NCBI GenBank assembly: GCA_016203825.1
Contig: JACQMA010000220.1
Location: 1-5,871, forward strand
DNA: 5,871 nucleotides
Source: Deltaproteobacteria bacterium
Lineage (GTDB): Bacteria; UBA10199; 2-02-FULL-44-16
Direction: 5' to 3'
Position numbers and translations under genes: made by a program. Numbering within the stretch: the first letter of the stretch is position 1; every line of letters begins with the position of its first letter. Of this stretch, positions 5,486 to 5,871 are shown in pieces. Below the pieces are notes generated by a model. That model was not told the origin of the DNA, did not search any database, and saw only the letters and a program-made list of their open reading frames with translations.

Positions 5486-5871
5486 GCACCGCGTTTCATC
5501 GCGCGAATGGCTTCGAGTTCTTTTAAGTGCAATTGGTCTTTGGGACGGCCTGCGGCACGTTTGGTTTTGATCAAGCCATCGAGTGAGAGCACCAGGACTT
5601 TGTGCCCAAAAAGATCATAGGGTTCTGCGTAACGGGAAACTTCCTGATATTGTCCCAAACCATCGACTTCTCCCAAGAGATCAAGTTCTCCAAACGTTGT
5701 GGTGAAGGTGAAATTCATTCCCATGGTGATCGTCTTGGCATCGAGGAGAAATGGAACGTCCGGCGGTGCCCCACGCAATTTTGCATTCAGTTTTTTGAGA
5801 AGGTGTATAAGTTTTTTAAGATTTTCTTGCGAGCGCACATAGCAAATATCCAAATCTCGTGTTTCGTAAGC
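5482..5871 (-). CDS. Nucleotidyltransferase-fold protein (MNT/AbiEii-like), N-terminus outside window
   Basis: The frame is open to the window edge, giving 129 visible residues. A TTG at 5853 could be taken as a start, but the residues before it read A-Y-E-T-R-D-L-D-I-C-Y. T-R-D-L-D looks like the metal-binding D-x-D of the polymerase-beta-type nucleotidyltransferase fold, so the gene must begin upstream, where the G-G/G-S motif should be. Other visible features are R-S-Q-E-N-L-K-K-L after the DxD strand, L-R-G-A-P-P-D-V-P-F, a likely third catalytic-strand acidic region in G-E-L-D-L-L-G-E-V, and the C-terminal K-T-K-R-A-A-G-R-P-K-D-Q-L-H-L-K-E-L, which I recall as typical of small nucleotidyltransferases often annotated as AbiEii-like or MNT. 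Such proteins may be toxins or antitoxins modifying tRNA or partner proteins, but no partner is visible here. Its stop overlaps the oxidase stop by 4 bases. Confidence 0.75.
   Translation of the reverse strand, partial: AYETRDLDICYVRSQENLKKLIHLLKKLNAKLRGAPPDVPFLLDAKTITMGMNFTFTTTFGELDLLGEVDGLGQYQEVSRYAEPYDLFGHKVLVLSLDGLIKTKRAAGRPKDQLHLKELEAIRAMKRGA

Overview
The window looks like a slice of a bacterial chromosome of roughly balanced base composition. It is most likely from a Gram-negative lineage related to the former Deltaproteobacteria (Bdellovibrionota, Myxococcota or an uncultured relative). That placement is an inference from the gene order ileS-lspA-lgt, the cysteine-rich Lgt variant and the style of the CPBP protease; no marker here fixes the taxon. 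I see no rRNA, tRNA, CRISPR array, insertion sequence or phage gene.

Layout. Positions 2-2888 on the + strand form a very tight operon: the 3' half of ileS (isoleucyl-tRNA synthetase, 5' end outside the window), lspA (signal peptidase II) and an unusual lgt-like gene (prolipoprotein diacylglyceryl transferase family). Both junctions are 4-base start/stop overlaps (GTGA, then ATGA), which suggests translational coupling. After a 145-base leader that can fold in alternative ways comes a CPBP-family intramembrane glutamic protease gene (3034-3696, +). Next is a 188-residue unrecognised protein on the - strand (3693-4259), a short divergent intergenic region with a perfect 6-bp inverted repeat, and an FAD-dependent oxidase of the L-2-hydroxyglutarate oxidase (LhgO/L2HGDH) family on the + strand (4376-5485). 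Last is a - strand nucleotidyltransferase-fold gene (5482 to the window end) whose 5' end lies outside. Both convergent gene pairs overlap by 4 bases at their stop codons.

How the genes fit together. Lgt attaches diacylglycerol to the lipobox cysteine of prolipoproteins and LspA then cuts the signal peptide, so lspA-lgt is a lipoprotein maturation unit, joined to ileS as in many bacteria. The Lgt here lacks the usual histidine of the HGG motif and the usual signature asparagine, and carries a C-F-C-A-G-C-C-Y-G motif instead. With a membrane protease encoded next door, the most interesting reading is a lineage-specific variation on lipoprotein maturation or cysteine-containing sorting signals. 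This is a hypothesis, not something the sequence proves. The right half is a set of unrelated accessory or metabolic genes.
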